From Trichoplax adhaerens (lineage: Eukaryota > Placozoa > Uniplacotomia > Trichoplacea > Trichoplacidae): a stretch of DNA of 64,000 nucleotides. The notes beneath the pieces were generated by a model. The model saw only the letters and a program-made list of their open reading frames with translations, was not told the origin of the DNA and did not search any database. Below, in pieces: positions 60,486 to 64,000 of this stretch (position 1 is the stretch's first letter; every line of letters begins with the position of its first letter). A program made the translations under genes and the position numbers. Where the stretch lies: contig NW_002060964.1 of NCBI RefSeq assembly GCF_000150275.1, positions 1-64,000 on the forward strand, in the 5' to 3' direction.

Positions 60486-60586
60486 AGTCCACAATGCCAT
60501 GGAAACTAGTCAGTGAAATCCGATCAGATTACTCATTGCACTACGGACTTGCGGACTGTCTGCTATGAACTAACAAATTCCAAAAT

Positions 60587-63500
60587 ATGGAGAACCTACA
60601 ACGAAATATAGCGTCCTATTATCGATCGAAAGATCCTATTAGAAATTTAAAAATTAGGTGAACACTCTATCCTACATGTAGAATAGAATTCGTCCTTTGT
60701 ATAGCTCAAATGTGATAATAAACTTATCAAATATAATATCATTGATGATAACTTGGATCCGTTTCCCGAATCATGAATGGGTGGCGCTTAGCATACTGGA
60801 TCGACATAATTGAAATTTAGCAGATAGAGAGTTAATGTTTTAACTCTTTATTTTTATGTATTCTATTTAGAGTCACATTGAAGAAGGTTACAGCGGCCAG
60901 CGTAGTGCCGACCTTCGCCCATGAAAACAAAAAGCCAAGTGATCAGATTGAAATGCAAACAATAAAGAAGGAAGATGAAAGTATGGAATTGACGCAGATA
61001 TCGATTACGTATTAAACTTTGCTTTCACTGTTTTTGAATACATAAAATAAGACAGCAATATTTCCACGATATGGCATTTGTTTAAGAACTCTTATAAAAT
61101 ATAATGATTATATCGTATTTCAATTTCTGTTATAGAAACTGAGAATAAAGCCGAGGAATGTGTTATTGGATGGCAAGAGAAACTGTATTGTAAGGTAAAC
61201 TGAACGCAACATCATATAACTTTTTAATAAGATAAAAATATCGAACGGATAATGTTAATGGTTTATGGTATCGCTGAAATAAGTTATCAGCTAATGTCAA
61301 ATCTCATTTAGAGGGAAACAGATTATTATGCTGATTCGGAAAACTGTAATAGCGTCCTGGATCACCTTTATCATAAGGAAGTTCTGTCCGTTAGGTAAGA
61401 TACAACAGATTTTTCTCCATAAATTGATTAATCATTATTACTGAGCGTTAAATTGTTAAAATGAGTTCTAATCCACTCTAAAGTAACGCTTTAAATTGAT
61501 CAACGTTAGAAATAGCAGGACAAACAAAAGGTTGTTTAGTTATGTGGATCATGATAATTTTGCCGATGATGAGAATGTAAGTCAACTGATTCGATATAGG
61601 ATAGAAATTTAATAGTAGAGCTCTTTAACTCTTACTAATGGAGTAATGGAATCATATGATATAAGCATGAGTTATGCTTCTAACTTGCAATGCACCTTTT
61701 ACTTGAATTGAACTCAAGTTTACAGACGGTACTTCGATAGCTTGGATTACTAATAATAGCAATTGCTGAATATTTATTACTATATTTTTTGTAGAACGAC
61801 GATGATGAAACAATCTATGTCACTCCTGTTGCGAAACGCATTTCTAATTTAAGAAGAAGACGCTTAGCTAATAAATCAATGGGAGATAGAGCGTAAGAGA
61901 TGACTATAAATACGAAAACCAAATTTTTTTAATTAAAAAAACTCTATCTAATGCAGTAATTCCTACGAATAAATATTAGAGACAAAGACGGCAACAAAGT
62001 GGCATTGCAGTTCAAGAACCCTATAAGCGACGATTCCTCTCGCACCTTATCTAAATTAATTGTTCCAGAGCAAAGCATGTTCATAATGGCAGATTTAAGC
62101 AATGACGATAGGTTGCAAAGATAATTTATTATTGCCGTATACACATAACCTTTGATTTACTGAGCATAATATTTTTTATTTATAAATAAATCAGAGAGCC
62201 AACTAAAGAGGACGAATACGTGCTATGTTCTGTTACGGTAATGAGTTGGTAACTCTCTTTCTTCAAATACTTGTTTCACTATTAACGTTATTATTTGCCG
62301 CATATAGATTAATAGTAATGGATTAATTTCAATTAAACCGGATTTTAATACGTCAAATTCCTCATATCGTATAGTTACTAAATCAGAATATCAAGGTATT
62401 GCTGATGAAACATTATGTTTAATAATACTAACCGATTGAAAAATTCTCAAGCATGTGATTGTCATTTTCCGCAGAGGTTTATGAATATCGTTTAGAACAT
62501 TGTAGCAAACCAATGTCTAAAGTAGAAGAAGATAGGGAAAAGAAGGCACTTAAAGAGGTTGTTAGCTCTCCACATATTAAACCAGATATGATATTGTATT
62601 CCTCATATATCAATGCCTACATTATACCAATCTCATTCGTAGCTTGAATTTTAATCTGATATATCAGATTTTAAATACTAAGACCTTGCACCTATTTAGT
62701 TATATCAAAGGCACGGTGCTTACCAAGCAAGTCTAATCGGTACAGAATTTGCAACACCGGTTAGTTACAAAATATTACTTACAATGCTTTTTTCTTCTAA
62801 CAATTTGTCAATTTTAAGCAAATGTTAACATTTGATCGATATTAACTAATAATTAGCCACCCTCTGGAACTTTAAGAGTAAACATCTTTGGAGAAATTAG
62901 TACGTTAATCAATTTACATGCATCTAAAGAATGATATTTTTCCGCGATTATTAAATATGAATTATCACAACTTTTCTGTAGATATGGCAAAGAATTTTGA
63001 ATACAATGATATTTATATCCACTACTGTTTATATCTTACAACTGGTATGATCACTGGAGCTATTTCACGCTACATACATACAGACGGCTGCGGTTTAGCT
63101 AATTACTTACCTGCTGCTGTTGCTGTTGTTATAATTTAGAATGGAAAACAAGAGACTCGGACGTAATTGCTGGCTTTACCCAAATTTCTAAGTGCAAAGG
63201 CGATAAAGTATGATAATTGCCCAGTAACCTTAATTTTATGTAATTTTATCGGCTACTTTAATGCTAAAAATCAAGTAATTTTATACTTACAACATATGTC
63301 TATGACTTGTGGTAATTAAGGAAAAAACTGCTCATTTTGGGCATCCTTTCGAGTTTGAAATTACGTATGAGAAAGCAAATTTTAACCAAGGTATGTTCGG
63401 AATGTCTAGATGTATACATGCGCTTTCAAATGTATGTTCCATTCAATTTTTTAAGCATTCGTATTTTTTAAACACTATTAAACATCATATAGTTGGTGTA

Positions 63501-64000
63501 TCAGAGTGGCCACAGTTATTCATAGAAGTAGTATCTTGCGATAGTTGGCAAAGATATCGTATAGAGGGATACGGTTATACCTTAATACCGCAAGCTCCAG
63601 GTATGATTAACTGTGATAAGTTGTAGTATAATACATTTGATAGTAGTAAGCTTATAATATGTTAATACAAACGTAAATTTACGCTTTAAGCGACAAGTAG
63701 ACATGACAAACTGTGAGAAATCGTAGTACTATATGCATTATGCTGTAGTTATAAACTTAAAACTGTGTTAATATAACGATACAGGTAATTTAAGTGTTTA
63801 AAAACTAGCAAAAATCATCTTACCAATACATTATTATTATTATAACAGGTATGCATAAAATCGAGATTCAGACGTGGAGACCGGTGGCCCCCGATTTAGT
63901 TTCCGAAATGAGAAGATTTTTTATTGGTGGTGCACCTGAACTTAACGATATAACTTATGTTTCACATCCTGCAGGAAGTGATGTAATTATAGCAGCGTAT
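60587..64000 (+). CDS. MKS1: MKS1: ciliary transition-zone B9-domain protein (3' end beyond window)
   Basis: Component of the tectonic/B9 complex that gates the ciliary transition zone. Start at 60587 (MENLQRNIASYYRSKDPIRN). Exons: 60587-60657, 60871-60980 (VTLKKVTAASVVP), about 61136-61195 (ECVIGWQEKLYCK), 61315-61393, 61519-61576, 61797-61892 (LRRRRLANKSMGDRA), 61980-62110 (MFIMADL), 62194-62240 (EYVLCSV), 62308-62370 (SNGLISIKPDF), 62475-62560 (KVEEDREKKAL), 62738-62760, 62860-62905 and 62983-63050. The B9 domain continues with exons at about 63139-63200, 63325-63390 (AHFGHPFEFEI), 63510-63600 (DSWQRYRIEGYGYTLIPQAP) and 63849 to the edge (WRPVAPDLVSEMRRFFIGG). The order follows human MKS1 from its first residues. 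The gene is cut by the right edge after the B9 core, so the C-terminal tail is missing. A few internal exon edges are uncertain. Confidence 0.94.

Noticed and set aside
60300-60509. 69-codon open frame upstream of MKS1
   Set aside because: Mostly generated by the TACAG/CTGTA array; the MKS1 start at 60587 fits the conserved N-terminus better.
1-64000. Search for CRISPR arrays, bacterial operons, phage or integrated viral genes
   Set aside because: Genes are spliced and metazoan; no such element was recognised. Tandem arrays present lack the conserved-repeat/unique-spacer pattern.
1-64000. tRNA and rRNA genes
   Set aside because: No convincing TPsiC-loop/acceptor-stem combination or rRNA core was found by eye; a tRNA covariance scan would be needed to exclude one.

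Overview
The window is eukaryotic nuclear DNA from an animal. It is AT-rich, its genes are split into many small exons by short introns with GT..AG boundaries, and nearly every recognisable protein is an orthologue of a single-copy metazoan gene: TADA2A, KIF22, a ZDHHC5/8-type palmitoyltransferase, HIRA, carboxypeptidase M-like enzymes, LRRC74, RAD9, CCDC86, TXNDC17 and MKS1. Compact genes, low GC, absence of retroelement clutter and the ciliary gene MKS1 together suggest an early-branching animal, most likely a placozoan (Trichoplax/Hoilungia type). That assignment is inference; no rRNA or mitochondrial marker is present to prove it.

Layout, left to right. 0.2-3.8 kb: TADA2A (minus). 4.9-9.0 kb: KIF22 (plus), head-to-head with TADA2A. 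9.0-12.3 kb: noncoding DNA made largely of diverged direct repeats. 12.4-13.4 kb: ZDHHC5/8-like gene (minus). 14-16.7 kb: a stretch of short open frames, possibly a decayed gene. 16.7-24.8 kb: HIRA (plus), whose 37-base first coding exon is separated from the rest by a 1.5-kb intron. 24.8-44.9 kb: a gene-poor block with two intronless, GPI-anchored carboxypeptidase M-like genes (26.8 and 36.0 kb) and at least six unrelated, strongly diverged tandem arrays plus one long hairpin. 44.9-48.5 kb: LRRC74-like gene with an EF-hand and an RS-rich tail (minus). 49.3-52.0 kb: RAD9 (minus). 53.2-54.9 kb: CCDC86 (plus). 55.1-56.1 kb: unrecognised intronless gene (minus). 56.9-58.7 kb: TXNDC17 (plus). 58.9-59.7 kb: small unrecognised two-exon gene (minus). 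60.6 kb to the right edge: MKS1 (plus, cut off).

The most striking signal is an array family built from the pentanucleotide TACAG and its complement CTGTA, joined head-to-head and tail-to-tail so that it becomes dense in GTAC and self-complementary. Five such clusters occur (4.0, 15.3, 53.1, 56.7 and 60.4 kb). Every one lies between two divergently transcribed genes: TADA2A/KIF22, ZDHHC/HIRA, RAD9/CCDC86, 55.1-kb gene/TXNDC17 and 58.9-kb gene/MKS1. No comparable cluster was seen in tandem-oriented intergenic spaces or in the 20-kb gene-poor block. This points to a shared element of bidirectional promoters.

Functionally the window mixes chromatin and genome-maintenance genes (TADA2A, HIRA, RAD9, KIF22, CCDC86) with a ciliary transition-zone gene (MKS1), redox (TXNDC17), lipid modification of proteins (ZDHHC) and extracellular peptide trimming (carboxypeptidases). 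They are not an operon; the shared feature is the head-to-head promoter arrangement.
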